A stretch of 64,000 bases of DNA from SZUA-35 sp037969565 (GCA_037969565.1 JBBKXQ010000049.1:1-64000); one strand, 5' to 3'. Shown: positions 17,996 to 27,251, numbered from the stretch's first letter. The notes: generated from the letters alone by a model not told the origin. Numbers and translations: made by a program.

Positions 17996-19300
17996 ATGAA
18001 CCCGTCCGAACGAATGCTCGTCGATCTCGCAGCGTCGCCAACGCCCTATCACGCCGTTGCGCGATCACTGGGTCTGCTCACCGAGGCCGGGTTCGTCGAG
18101 GTCGAGGTCGACCAACCGTTTCCGAGCTCACCGGGTTCCTACGTCACCACCGTGTCGGGAACCCTGATTGCATGGATCTCTCCCGACGTCGACTCGGGTC
18201 GAGGCTTCGTGGTGGTGGGTGCGCACACCGATTCTCCCAACCTGCGGGTCCGGCTGCGTCCCGACGTGACGTCGGCTGGTTGGTCGCAGGTGGGTGTGGA
18301 GGTCTACGGCGGTGTCCTCACCAATTCCTGGCTCGACCGTGATCTCGGTTTGGCCGGACGGGTCGTCGTTCGATCGGGCGGACCCGAGGCGACGAAGACT
18401 CATCTGCTGCGAGACGATCGGGCAATTCTGCGGGTGCCGCAACTGGCCATCCACCTCGATCGCGAGATTCGGGAGAACGGTTTGCGGCTCGATCCACAGC
18501 TCCATCTCACTCCTCTTTGGGCCCTCGGCACCTCCGAAGAGGGTGATTTCGGTCGTTATGTGGCAGCCCAGATCGGGGTCGACGCCGACGACGTGCTCTC
18601 CTGGGATCTGATGGCCTTCGATGTGCAGCCGCCGGCGATCGTCGGATTGCGAGACGAGTTCATCGCGTCGGCTCGTATCGACAACCTGTTCTCCAGTTTC
18701 TGTGGTGTACACGCACTCACCTCGGTGTCAACCGGCGGCGGGGTTGCGGCGGCGACCAATGGACCACTGCGAACTCCGGTGCTCGCCCTCTACGACCATG
18801 AAGAGGTCGGCTCCACCTCGTCGACGGGTGCCGCCGGCGCCCTGCTGTCCAATGTGCTCGAGCGGATCACCGCATCCCGCGGCGGCGACCGCGTCGCCCA
18901 TCTGGAATCACTCGCCCGCTCCTATGTCGTGTCGGCCGATGGTGCGCACGCCACCCATCCCAACTACGTCGAGAAGCACGAACCCAACCATCCGATTGCC
19001 ATCAACGGTGGCGTCGTGGTGAAACGCAACTCCAATCAGCGTTACGCCTCCGATGCGGCCAGCGAAGCACCGTTCCGTCTGGCGTGCGCCGAGGCCGGCA
19101 TTCCCGTGCAGACCTACATCCATCGAAACGACCTCCCCTGCGGCTCGACCATCGGGCCCATCACGTCGGCTCGCCTGGGTGTACCAACGGTCGATATCGG
19201 GGCCCCACAACTCGCGATGCACAGCATTCGAGAACTGGCCGGCACCGACGATGTCGCTCACCTCACCGACTCGCTGCGAGCCATGTGGCTATCGGCCTGA
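17996..19300 (+). CDS. apeB: M18 family aminopeptidase
   Basis: A 434-residue M18 metallo-aminopeptidase, cytoplasmic, removing N-terminal residues (often acidic) from peptides. Metal ligands and catalytic residues are in place: GAHTDSPNLR, LYDHEEVGS with the double Glu, SADGAHATHPNY, and the C-terminal MHSIRE histidine. The active-site HRNDLPCGSTIGP stretch is also typical. Length matches the bacterial family. It is divergent from gltB, with about 190 bp between them where no structured element stands out. Confidence 0.93.
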   Translation: MNPSERMLVDLAASPTPYHAVARSLGLLTEAGFVEVEVDQPFPSSPGSYVTTVSGTLIAWISPDVDSGRGFVVVGAHTDSPNLRVRLRPDVTSAGWSQVGVEVYGGVLTNSWLDRDLGLAGRVVVRSGGPEATKTHLLRDDRAILRVPQLAIHLDREIRENGLRLDPQLHLTPLWALGTSEEGDFGRYVAAQIGVDADDVLSWDLMAFDVQPPAIVGLRDEFIASARIDNLFSSFCGVHALTSVSTGGGVAAATNGPLRTPVLALYDHEEVGSTSSTGAAGALLSNVLERITASRGGDRVAHLESLARSYVVSADGAHATHPNYVEKHEPNHPIAINGGVVVKRNSNQRYASDAASEAPFRLACAEAGIPVQTYIHRNDLPCGSTIGPITSARLGVPTVDIGAPQLAMHSIRELAGTDDVAHLTDSLRAMWLSA

Positions 19301-19402
19301 CCTGCCACTAGCGTTCCCGGTCGCCGTGCCAGTCCGTATTGCGGGCGCGCGCCTATTCAGCAATCGAACAAGCACTCTCAGCTCATGACCCGAGGAGTTT
19401 TC

Positions 19403-21505
19403 GTGGAAGCCGTCCCGTATCTGGCCTTCTTGTCGGCACTTGCCGCACTTGGTTTGGCCGCCTACTTCTTCCAAGACGTGAAGAAGGCAAGCCCCGGCAG
19501 TGACCGCATGATCTTCCTCATGACGGAAATCCAGAACGGGGCCAAGGCCTTCCTGAAGGCCGAGTACACGTGGGTCGCCGGATTCGCCGTGGTCATGGCC
19601 GTGCTCATCGGTGCCGTTATCGCCCCGCTCGGTGCTGTCACCTATCTCCTCGGTGCCTTCCTCTCGGCTTTCGCCGGTTATGTCGGCATGACGGTGGCCA
19701 CGATGGCCAACGCTCGTACCACCGAGGCCGCCAAATACGGCCCCGGAAAGGCCCTGCCGATCGCCTTCCGAGGCGGAGCCGTCATGGGCTTCTCGGTGGC
19801 CGGATTGGCGCTCGGCGGCCTCATGATCACCTACATCCTGTTCGTGCTCGTCCTCGAGGTCGACGACGCCTTCGAAATCGTCACGGCCTACGGCCTCGGC
19901 GCATCCACCATCGCCCTCTTCAGCCGTGTCGGCGGAGGCATCTACACCAAAGCTGCAGACGTCGGAGCCGACCTCGTCGGCAAGGTGGAAGCCGGAATCC
20001 CCGAAGACGATCCCCGCAACCCCGCCACCATTGCCGACAACGTCGGCGACAACGTTGGCGACGTCGCCGGCATGGGCGCCGACCTCTTCGAGTCCTACGC
20101 CGGGTCGATCATCGCCCCGATCTCGCTGGTGGCCTTCGCTCTCGCCCTCACCGCCGATCAGGCCTCTGATGCCACCAACATCTCGCTCCTGCTCTTCCCG
20201 ATCGCCATCGCCTTCGTCGGCATGGTGGCATCGATCATCGGCTCGTTCATGGTCAAGGGTGGCGAGTCCACCGACTCGAAGGACCTCAGCAAGGCCCTTC
20301 ACCTCAGCACCAACGTGGCCATGGGAATCACGGTCGTCGCCACCCTCGGCATCGCCTACTGGCTGTTCGGCAACAACGACGCCTTCGACAACCCGCTCGG
20401 GCTGGCCGTTTCCGTCATCGGCGGACTCATCATCGGTTGGGCACTCGGCAAGACGGCCGAGTACTACACCTCGGAACACTTCGGTCCGGTGAAGAAGATC
20501 GCCCAGCAGACCGAAACCGGTCCCGCCACCACGATTCTCGGTGGAATCTCCGCCGGCATGATCTCGGTGGCTGCTTCGGTCGGTCTCATCGGCATCGGCG
20601 TCGGTATCGCCTACTGGGGCGGCGAACTCGCTTTCGACAACATCGGTGCACTCCAAGGCGGCATCTACGGCATCGCGGTTGCCGCCATCGGCATGCTTGC
20701 CACCACGGGAGTCGTCGTGTCCGTCGACGCCTACGGCCCAATCGCCGACAACGCCGGCGGAATCGCCGAGATGGCCAACCTCGATCCGTCGGTTCGAGAG
20801 GTCACCGACGCACTCGACTCACTCGGCAACACCACCGCCGCTGTGGCCAAGGGCTTCGCCGTGGGTTCGGCTGCTCTCACTGCGCTTGCACTGTTCAAGA
20901 GCTTCGAGTTCGCGATCATCCAGGCTTCCGGCGGCGACACCGTGCTCAATCTCAACGTCGGGAACGTCGACGTGTTCATCGGTTTGTTCATCGGTGCCGC
21001 GCTTCCGTTCCTCTTCGCTGCACTCACGATCGACGCCGTCGGTCGAGCCGCACAGGAGATGATCGAAGAGGTTCGTCGTCAGTTCCGTGAGATTCCGGGT
21101 CTTCGCGAAGGCGTCGAGGGTGTCAACCCCGACTCCGCTCGTTGCGTCGCCATCTCTACCCAGGCCTCGCTGAAGGAAATGGTGATCCCGGGCTCGCTGG
21201 CCGTCGTCGTTCCCCTCGTCGTCGGGTTCATCGACGTCGACGCACTCGGCGGTCTGCTTGCTGGTGCCCTCGTCACCGGATTCGCCCTGGCCATCTTCAT
21301 GGCCAACGCCGGTGGTGCCTGGGACAACGCCAAGAAGTACATCGAAGCCGGTGCCCACGGTGGCAAGGGTTCCGAGCAGCACAAGGCAGCTGTGGTCGGA
21401 GACACCGTCGGTGATCCTTTCAAGGACACGTCAGGTCCGGCCATGAACATTCTCATCAAGGTGATGACCATCGTGAGCCTGGTGTTCGCCAGCGCCTTCG
21501 TCTGA
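19403..21505 (+). CDS. hppA: Membrane-bound ion-pumping pyrophosphatase
   Basis: A pyrophosphatase of about 700 residues with 16 predicted helices, coupling PPi hydrolysis to ion transport across the membrane. Substrate motifs are DVGADLVGKVE, PEDDPRNPATIADN and the C-terminal DTVGDPFKDTSGPAMN. The segment GNTTAAVAKGFAVGSA has Ala where potassium-independent pumps have Lys, indicating the K+-dependent class. Whether H+, Na+ or both are pumped cannot be fixed by eye. I prefer GTG at 19403, which has GAGGAG 6 bases upstream; an ATG at 19385 lies upstream of that ribosome site. A strong hairpin follows the gene. Confidence 0.95.
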   Translation: MEAVPYLAFLSALAALGLAAYFFQDVKKASPGSDRMIFLMTEIQNGAKAFLKAEYTWVAGFAVVMAVLIGAVIAPLGAVTYLLGAFLSAFAGYVGMTVATMANARTTEAAKYGPGKALPIAFRGGAVMGFSVAGLALGGLMITYILFVLVLEVDDAFEIVTAYGLGASTIALFSRVGGGIYTKAADVGADLVGKVEAGIPEDDPRNPATIADNVGDNVGDVAGMGADLFESYAGSIIAPISLVAFALALTADQASDATNISLLLFPIAIAFVGMVASIIGSFMVKGGESTDSKDLSKALHLSTNVAMGITVVATLGIAYWLFGNNDAFDNPLGLAVSVIGGLIIGWALGKTAEYYTSEHFGPVKKIAQQTETGPATTILGGISAGMISVAASVGLIGIGVGIAYWGGELAFDNIGALQGGIYGIAVAAIGMLATTGVVVSVDAYGPIADNAGGIAEMANLDPSVREVTDALDSLGNTTAAVAKGFAVGSAALTALALFKSFEFAIIQASGGDTVLNLNVGNVDVFIGLFIGAALPFLFAALTIDAVGRAAQEMIEEVRRQFREIPGLREGVEGVNPDSARCVAISTQASLKEMVIPGSLAVVVPLVVGFIDVDALGGLLAGALVTGFALAIFMANAGGAWDNAKKYIEAGAHGGKGSEQHKAAVVGDTVGDPFKDTSGPAMNILIKVMTIVSLVFASAFV

Positions 21506-21545
21506 GTAACTCGTTCATCCGAGCAATCAATTCACCTGCTCACGC

Positions 21546-21578
21546 GAACTCCCCGCACGTCGAACGTGCGGGGAGTTC
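21546..21578 (+). terminator. Terminator hairpin after hppA
   Basis: A perfect 15-bp inverted repeat (21546-21560 with 21564-21578) closes on a 3-base loop, with GC-rich core CCCCGCACG, and is followed by CGCGTTTTGG. It lies 40 bp past the hppA stop and just before the next gene. Confidence 0.85.
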
Positions 21579-21602
21579 CGCGTTTTGGCTACGTTGCCGG
21601 CA

Positions 21603-22517
21603 ATGGCACTGCACAAACCGTCCGTCCACAAACTGAGCAGCACCGACGCCTTCGTCGTCACCGATATCGCGGAGGCACCCGCAACGGGCGTGGTTCGAGC
21701 AGGCAAGAAGATCCTGGAGAGCAGCGCAACCGACCTCGCTCGCTCGGCGACCTACACGTTTGCCGCCTTCGGCATGCAGCGAAGCGGGGCGTCGGCGGGA
21801 ATCAATGCCCTCGACGACGAGGTCGCGGCGGCCACGGCTGCATTCTGCGCCGAGTTGGAAGCCACCGTCCGAACCGGCGAACTGCACCTCGATCCCGGAA
21901 AGGGCACGAGTGAGCAAGATCTTGCTCCCCTGATCGCTGCCGCCGACCGACACCCGCTCGCCGGTTCCTTGGAGGCAACAGTCGCCGGCGTCATCGCCGC
22001 CGCCGGATGGGCGAACGGTGGCACCCTCGGTGGTGCGTCGGTGGCCATCGAGGGCGATGGGCCGATCCCCGAAGCGTTGGCTGAAGCCGTCACCGCTGCC
22101 GGAGCCACCGTGATGGAAATTGCGAACGTGGCAACCAAACCCTGGCTCATCTGGGGAGCAACAGCCGATTTGATTCTGGCCGGCTCGAAGCCGGGAACGC
22201 TCACCCATCAAGGGGTGCCGATGTTCAAGGCCAAGGCGGTCGTGCCCTGGGGCCCGATTCCTTTCACGACGAAGGCCTTCGCCGATCTCCGAAAGGCTGG
22301 TGTGATCGTCGTCCCCGATTTCTTGTCGGCCGCCGGTGCCACGATCGTCGGCTACCTCGACGATCCTTCCTTGGAGTCGATTTCCAGCAGAATCACCGAT
22401 GTCTTGGAGGATTCCCAACACGATGACGGGGTACTACTGGGCGCCTGCTATCGGGCCGAGACCTTCCTGCAGACCTGGGTTTCCACTCCCCTCTTCGGGC
22501 GACCCCTGGCGGCCTGA
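21603..22517 (+). CDS. Divergent glutamate/leucine dehydrogenase-like protein
   Basis: A 304-residue protein that follows the amino-acid dehydrogenase layout. SEQDLAPLI matches the GTSEQDM segment of Glu dehydrogenases; GGASVAIEGDGPIPEAL is a degraded Rossmann GxGxxG; VPWGPIPFTTKAFADL and VIVVPDFLSAAGATIVGY mirror the ANGPTTPEA and VPDILANAGGV motifs. However, the catalytic lysine motif GGAKGG is replaced by RSGASAGI, so ordinary amino-acid dehydrogenase activity is doubtful. The ATG at 21603 is preferred over a TTG 18 bases upstream. Function unknown. Confidence 0.6.
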   Translation: MALHKPSVHKLSSTDAFVVTDIAEAPATGVVRAGKKILESSATDLARSATYTFAAFGMQRSGASAGINALDDEVAAATAAFCAELEATVRTGELHLDPGKGTSEQDLAPLIAAADRHPLAGSLEATVAGVIAAAGWANGGTLGGASVAIEGDGPIPEALAEAVTAAGATVMEIANVATKPWLIWGATADLILAGSKPGTLTHQGVPMFKAKAVVPWGPIPFTTKAFADLRKAGVIVVPDFLSAAGATIVGYLDDPSLESISSRITDVLEDSQHDDGVLLGACYRAETFLQTWVSTPLFGRPLAA

Positions 22518-22526
22518 CCGGCACGA

Positions 22527-24659
22527 TCACCGACCGGTCAAGATCTCCAGCGCGAGGCGGACAGCCGCAGGGCGGTCGCCGAATCGTTCGGCGTCGTTCC
22601 AGGCGGAAATCTCCAGCTCGGTGGGGAACCGATCCAGGACGGTGTACCCCAGCAGATCGTTGAAGGCGACCTGATCGATCGAGCGGCGATACTCCACCGA
22701 TTCGGTGAGCGCCAGAACCAGGTGGCCCCGATCGAGACCGGCCCGTAGCTGCGAGATCCAGAACGATCGTCCATTGGGGTCGGCGTCGCGCCTCAGCACC
22801 TGTGCGTACAGCGCATCGACGAACTCGGCGTCATCGAGCTGACGGCCCTGAGCGAACTCGAGCGAGACGGCAAACGATCGAGCGATGATCGGGTCCTCGA
22901 CGCCTCGCTGCGCCTGACTCCGCCAGAAATCGAACCCGCCCTGGTCCGGCTGCCGATGGAGCAGGCCGTGATAGAGGCGCACGATCACTTGCTGATGCTG
23001 GGCCGGCTCCGACTCGAACAGTTCAGCGAGAACACCAGCGCTCCCGACGATGCGAGCCCGGGCGACAAGGAGGTCGGCGTTGATTCCCGGGGAGTCGTCG
23101 AACACCAACGCTGGTCCGACAATACGTTCAACCACGCTGAGGAATCGCTCGGCGGTTGCAAAGGGCGGCAACGCCAATGGCGTGCCCAGCTCGGGCGCTT
23201 CGACCCAGAGGCCCTCGGTGGCTGCATTCCCGGCCCGTACGCGGACACCGAAGGTCTGCCCGTTGGTCAGCCCCGTGATCTGCGGACGATCAGGATCCAG
23301 GCGGTGCACGCTGCTCACGCCCGCTGAGGAGCTGAGCTCGACATCGAAATAGGCGGGGGGTGGACCGAGCGACAAATCGCCGACGTCGACCGAGAGGGTG
23401 ATGCTGCTGTCACCGGCACTGACCTCGACGGATTGAACGTCGGCCGGCGGGCGACGCAACGGATAGCCCAGACGCTGAAGCACGGCCAGAGCTGCGTTGT
23501 CGATGACTCGTTCAGACTCGCCGAGGCCGAGGAACGGCGTGAGTAGGGGCTGGTTCAGTCCGTAGCGCTCCTCGTCGAGGTGAGCCACCGAACTCCCTCG
23601 ATCCCAGAGGGAGGGAGCATACAACTCAACGGCCTCCCGACCCGGTAGATCGAACCAGAGCCGGCCACTCGTGAGGGCTCCGACCTCGCCGACGGCAACT
23701 GGCGACTGCACCGCGCAACCTGATTCAGTTTCCTGCTCACAGAGGAACATCATGCGGTCGTACACGAAGGGCACCTGATCTCCGAGTGGCCACCGCACCT
23801 CGCCGGCGCCCGCAGCGTCGATTCCCAACTCGGCCGAGCTGATGAATCCCCAGCCATGACCGAGCTCGTGGAGAATCACCGACTGGAGGTCGATCTGTGT
23901 CGGGGACGGGGCACCCTCGCTGATGTTCCAGACCCGACCGTCAACACCGGCGGATTGGTTCAGGAGTACGAGAACGTCGGGATCCCGGGAGAGGTCGCAC
24001 GGATCGCGGGGCGAGAAGTCGACACCGAGCAGTTGATTGGCCAAAGCAACCGGATAACGAGACCCGGGGTCGGGCAGTCGTTCGTCTTGAACAAACGATC
24101 CTGGGCCTGCCGCACCGAGGGATTGGGGTGAACCGAAGTCGAGCCAATACAAATCGATCTCGATCGTGGGTCCCGCCAAACCGAGTTCGGTGGCCCAGGC
24201 CTCGACCGCTGCCTTGGCCAGCACCTGAACCGCTTCAGGGGTCGATGATCCGAAACAAATCCTGACGGCCTGATCGACGCCGGATGGATCAGAAGCAACG
24301 TCGCCTGCGACCCCGACTGGTTCGGCCTCGACCGCTGCTGCGACTGCCTCACCCAGCAACGCGGCTGTCCGTCGCGTCTGCACTGGGTCGGGCGTGACGC
24401 CATCGATGGTGTCGATGACGAGCACACCAGGAGTGATGGACGCTGTGTCGTCGGAAGCTGCTGTGTCGGCGGCGGCTGCTGTGTCGGCGGCGGCTGCTGT
24501 GTTGTCGGCGGCTGCGACGACATCGGGTCGGACCGCGCCGTACGACATCGTTGCGAGAGCAAGGCCGGAAACGATCACGGGCGCGCCGACACGAACCAGC
24601 CAAGAACTCCGTCGGGTTCGTGTGGCCCTCACCACCCAAGCTCCTCGCATCCGGAACAA
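22527..24659 (-). CDS. Secreted zinc metalloprotease-like protein with DUF4214 domain
   Basis: A 710-residue exported protein. An N-terminal Arg-rich stretch and hydrophobic helix (about 20-42) end in VVAAAD, a signal-peptidase type site. After an Ala/Asp/Thr-rich repeat comes a domain with HELGHGWGF near residue 264, a zincin HExxH signature. A fibronectin-III-like segment follows (residues about 430-500), then DUF4214 units (FDFWRSQAQRGVEDPIIARSF and YAQVLRRDADPNGRSFW). DUF4214 is a surface/S-layer associated repeat. Likely cell-surface or secreted protease. A third zinc ligand could not be assigned, so activity is inferred. Confidence 0.72.
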   Translation of the reverse strand: MFRMRGAWVVRATRTRRSSWLVRVGAPVIVSGLALATMSYGAVRPDVVAAADNTAAAADTAAAADTAASDDTASITPGVLVIDTIDGVTPDPVQTRRTAALLGEAVAAAVEAEPVGVAGDVASDPSGVDQAVRICFGSSTPEAVQVLAKAAVEAWATELGLAGPTIEIDLYWLDFGSPQSLGAAGPGSFVQDERLPDPGSRYPVALANQLLGVDFSPRDPCDLSRDPDVLVLLNQSAGVDGRVWNISEGAPSPTQIDLQSVILHELGHGWGFISSAELGIDAAGAGEVRWPLGDQVPFVYDRMMFLCEQETESGCAVQSPVAVGEVGALTSGRLWFDLPGREAVELYAPSLWDRGSSVAHLDEERYGLNQPLLTPFLGLGESERVIDNAALAVLQRLGYPLRRPPADVQSVEVSAGDSSITLSVDVGDLSLGPPPAYFDVELSSSAGVSSVHRLDPDRPQITGLTNGQTFGVRVRAGNAATEGLWVEAPELGTPLALPPFATAERFLSVVERIVGPALVFDDSPGINADLLVARARIVGSAGVLAELFESEPAQHQQVIVRLYHGLLHRQPDQGGFDFWRSQAQRGVEDPIIARSFAVSLEFAQGRQLDDAEFVDALYAQVLRRDADPNGRSFWISQLRAGLDRGHLVLALTESVEYRRSIDQVAFNDLLGYTVLDRFPTELEISAWNDAERFGDRPAAVRLALEILTGR
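24457..24510. repeat. 18-bp in-frame repeat encoding Ala/Asp/Thr units
   Basis: GCTGCTGTGTCGGCGGCG occurs twice perfectly and a third time in part, coding on the minus strand for AADTAA units just after the signal peptide of the DUF4214 metalloprotease. Confidence 0.8.
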
Positions 24660-24692
24660 ACGTTAGCCGTCTGATCACACTATGGTCTCGCC

Positions 24693-25628
24693 GTGGTTCG
24701 ATTCGACGAAAAAGCGAACGCAGCGGGTCGGCAATACGTTGAGGACCGTCGTGGTCAACGGCCTCGGGCCTCCTCGGGAGCCGGAGCAATCGGTGGTGGC
24801 ATACCCATCGGCAAGGGCGGAATCGGCGGCATCATCATCGCCATCCTCATCGCCGTTCTGGGCGGAGGCAGCCTGCTCGGCGGCGCCACGTCATCATCTC
24901 AGGCCACCGGAGTCGAGCCACCGCTCAGCTCAGGCACGGCCGGGGCCGACGAGGCCCAGATCATCTACATCGGCGCTCTGATGGGCGACATCCAAGACAC
25001 CTGGGACCGCAAGTTTGCTGCGGCCGGGCGCCAATTCGAATACACCACGATCGTCCCGTTCACCGGGTCGGTCTCCACCGGGTGCGGCAACGCCACCTCG
25101 GCTGTCGGTCCGTTCTACTGCCCGGCCCCCGGCGACAACAAGGTCTACCTCGACCTCGGTTTCTGGGATGAACTCGCCACCAAATTCGGGGCCCCCGGCG
25201 ACTTTGCCCAGGCTTACGTGATCGCCCACGAAGTCGGTCACCACATCCAGTCGATCACCGGCATCAGCGACAGCATCCGCAACGTCCAGGCCCAAAACCC
25301 CAGTCTCCAGAACGAACTCTCGGTGCGCCAAGAACTCCAGGCCGACTGCTTGGCCGGTGTCTGGGCCAACGATGCGTCTCAGCGAACCAACTCCGATGGC
25401 ACCAAGATCATCGAAGTCGGAGACATCGAGGAAGGTCTGGCAGCCGCGGCCGGCGTTGGCGACGACCGGATCCAGTCCCAGGCCGGCATGACCGTCGACT
25501 CCCACGGATGGACCCACGGCTCATCCGCCGCCCGTCAGAACTGGTTCATGGAAGGCTTCAACACCGGCGACCCCGAAGCCTGTGACACCTTCGGCGACAG
25601 CGTCTCCCGTTCCGACATCGGGCTGTGA
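24693..25628 (+). CDS. Neutral zinc metallopeptidase (YpfJ-like)
   Basis: A 311-residue membrane-anchored metallopeptidase of the YpfJ/zinc_peptidase family. A basic N-terminus (residues 1-35) and a Gly-rich membrane helix (GIGGIIIAILIAVLGGG, about 43-60) are followed by the extracytoplasmic peptidase domain with HEVGHH near residue 180 and the downstream ELQADC glutamate ligand, both typical. It starts with GTG 33 bp from the start of the divergent DUF4214 metalloprotease. Two GC-rich hairpins follow the stop. Confidence 0.9.
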   Translation: MVRFDEKANAAGRQYVEDRRGQRPRASSGAGAIGGGIPIGKGGIGGIIIAILIAVLGGGSLLGGATSSSQATGVEPPLSSGTAGADEAQIIYIGALMGDIQDTWDRKFAAAGRQFEYTTIVPFTGSVSTGCGNATSAVGPFYCPAPGDNKVYLDLGFWDELATKFGAPGDFAQAYVIAHEVGHHIQSITGISDSIRNVQAQNPSLQNELSVRQELQADCLAGVWANDASQRTNSDGTKIIEVGDIEEGLAAAAGVGDDRIQSQAGMTVDSHGWTHGSSAARQNWFMEGFNTGDPEACDTFGDSVSRSDIGL

Positions 25629-25633
25629 CATGG

Positions 25634-25675
25634 GGGCGGCTTCGCCGCCCTCACATTAGGGCGGCTTCGCCGCCC
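25634..25675 (+). terminator. Twin GC hairpins after the metallopeptidase
   Basis: Two identical 17-base palindromes, GGGCGGCTTCGCCGCCC, at 25634-25650 and 25659-25675, each a 7-bp stem with a 3-base loop, separated by TCACATTA. No T-run follows, so termination, if any, would be of the hairpin-only actinobacterial type. The gap up to the next stop is otherwise featureless. Confidence 0.6.
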
Positions 25676-25739
25676 TGCTGACTCGCATCTGACCATCTCT
25701 CTCGAGCGTCCCTCCTCCGTCGGGAACGCGTGGGCGGAG

Positions 25740-26366
25740 TCAGGGAGATGGGTGCGTCATTCTGACGATTCGGGCCGGGCTGCCGACGGCCACGCTGTGA
25801 TCAGGCAAGTCCTTCGTGACCACGCTGCCCGCCCCCACTGCTACCTGACGCCCGATACTCACACCCGGTAACACCACGACGTTCGCTCCGAGCCACGAGC
25901 CAGAGCCGATTCGGACCGGTTTCTCGGCCGCCATTTGACGCCCGATCGGCGTGTACGGATCTTCCACACCGTGATTCTGATCGGTGACATACACGTTCGG
26001 ACCGAAGAACACGTCGTCCTCGATGACGATCTCGAAATGGCCGACGATGCTGCTGCTCCGCCCGATCACACAACGATCCCCGACTTGCACGATTCGGTCG
26101 CTGATGAGTTCCTGGCCCGGGACCATCCCGGCGCTCAACGAGCAATACGGACCGAACAGCGTGTCTTCACCGATCCTGATGGCGTGCTCGCCGAACAACG
26201 CGGCGGGCGGAAAGCAGATGATGGATCCCGATCCATACGCCGCGAATCGGTTGGCTCGGCGCGACGTCGGCATGATCGCGGCCCGACGGGTGACCCATTC
26301 GTGGGCGGCCAGCAGCGCATCGGCGCGCCACAACCTCGGGTTACCGATGTTCCGCTGCTCGGCCAT
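25740..26366 (-). CDS. Hexapeptide-repeat acyltransferase
   Basis: A 208-residue left-handed beta-helix acyltransferase. Repeated isoleucine/valine patches at six-residue spacing (RVIGRSSSIVG-like, IEDDVFFGPNVYVTDQNHG, IGSGSWLGANVVVLPGVSIG) and the catalytic histidine in DQNHG are typical of CoA-dependent O-acetyltransferases of the maltose/galactoside acetyltransferase type. Acceptor unknown. Its ATG directly abuts the TGA of psuG, so it is the last gene of that operon. Confidence 0.88.
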   Translation of the reverse strand: MAEQRNIGNPRLWRADALLAAHEWVTRRAAIMPTSRRANRFAAYGSGSIICFPPAALFGEHAIRIGEDTLFGPYCSLSAGMVPGQELISDRIVQVGDRCVIGRSSSIVGHFEIVIEDDVFFGPNVYVTDQNHGVEDPYTPIGRQMAAEKPVRIGSGSWLGANVVVLPGVSIGRQVAVGAGSVVTKDLPDHSVAVGSPARIVRMTHPSP

Positions 26367-27251
26367 TCATCGGGCCTGGGCTGATCCGGTGGAGGCGGCA
26401 AGAGCAACCGCGATCAGGCCAGCGATTCGGGCGTTGTTCTCGGCCAGGGCGAGGTTGGTCGGAATGCTGTCTCCGTCGGTGGCCTCGGCGAGCGCTCCCA
26501 GAATCACCGGGGTGACCGCCGAACCCGACACGCCGGCCTCGGCTGCTTTCGCCAGCGCTTGGTCAACAGCGATCGCCAGTCGTTCGAAATCCATTGCCGA
26601 CTCTTCGGGCACAGGCGCCGCAACCAGCAGTCCCCCGCCACCGAGATTCCAATGGGCTCGAGCAATCCGGGCCACTTCGTCGGCCGAGTCGACCCGATGG
26701 GGCACCGGTAAGTTGCTGGAACGAGCGTGGAAGGCAGGAAAGTCGTCGGTCTGCCACCCGAGAACCACGACACTGTCGGTTTCCATTCGCTCGACCGTGG
26801 CTGCGAGGTCGAGAAAGACCTTGGCCCCCGCACTCACGGTGACGACCTGATGTTTGGCCAACGCTCCGAGGTCGGCGCTGATGTCGGAGGTGTCGGCCCA
26901 ACCCCGATGCACACCACCGATGCCACCCGTGGCGAACACCTCGATACCGGCGTCGGCTGCCAACACAAGAGAGGCCGAAACCGTTGTGGCGCCATAGTCC
27001 CAACCCTGGCCGATGGCCACGCCGAGATCTCGGGCTGCGACTTTGCGTGTGGGCCCACAGATCCTCTGATGCTCGGCCGCGTCGACCCCCACGCGAGCCA
27101 CCCCGTCGAGGACTGCGGTGATCAGCGGATCTGCCCCGGAGGCGCGGACGGCCGCGAGGCAACGGTCCAGCGCCTCGAGATTGTGCGGCGAAGGAAGACC
27201 GAGGTGAGAGAAGATCGTGGATTCGAGGGCTACTCGGGCCCGGTCGCTCAT
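26367..27251 (-). CDS. psuG: Pseudouridine-5'-phosphate glycosidase
   Basis: A 294-residue PsuG, cleaving pseudouridine 5'-phosphate to uracil and ribose 5-phosphate. ALESTIFSHLGLPSPHNLE at the start, KVAARDLG, GATTVSASLVLA, the FATGGIGGVHRG loop and the C-terminal LAENNARIAGLIAVAL helix are all family signatures. ATG at 27251 is preferred because it overlaps the upstream stop as ATGA; ATG at 27260 is also possible. No pseudouridine kinase gene (psuK) is next to it, which is unusual; the upstream neighbour is an S51/CysRS-tail fusion. Confidence 0.92.
   Translation of the reverse strand: MSDRARVALESTIFSHLGLPSPHNLEALDRCLAAVRASGADPLITAVLDGVARVGVDAAEHQRICGPTRKVAARDLGVAIGQGWDYGATTVSASLVLAADAGIEVFATGGIGGVHRGWADTSDISADLGALAKHQVVTVSAGAKVFLDLAATVERMETDSVVVLGWQTDDFPAFHARSSNLPVPHRVDSADEVARIARAHWNLGGGGLLVAAPVPEESAMDFERLAIAVDQALAKAAEAGVSGSAVTPVILGALAEATDGDSIPTNLALAENNARIAGLIAVALAASTGSAQAR

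Noticed and set aside
19289..20656. 455-residue minus-strand open frame
   Set aside because: It is the antisense of hppA, low-complexity Asp/Gly/Glu/His, typical of a shadow frame in high-GC DNA.
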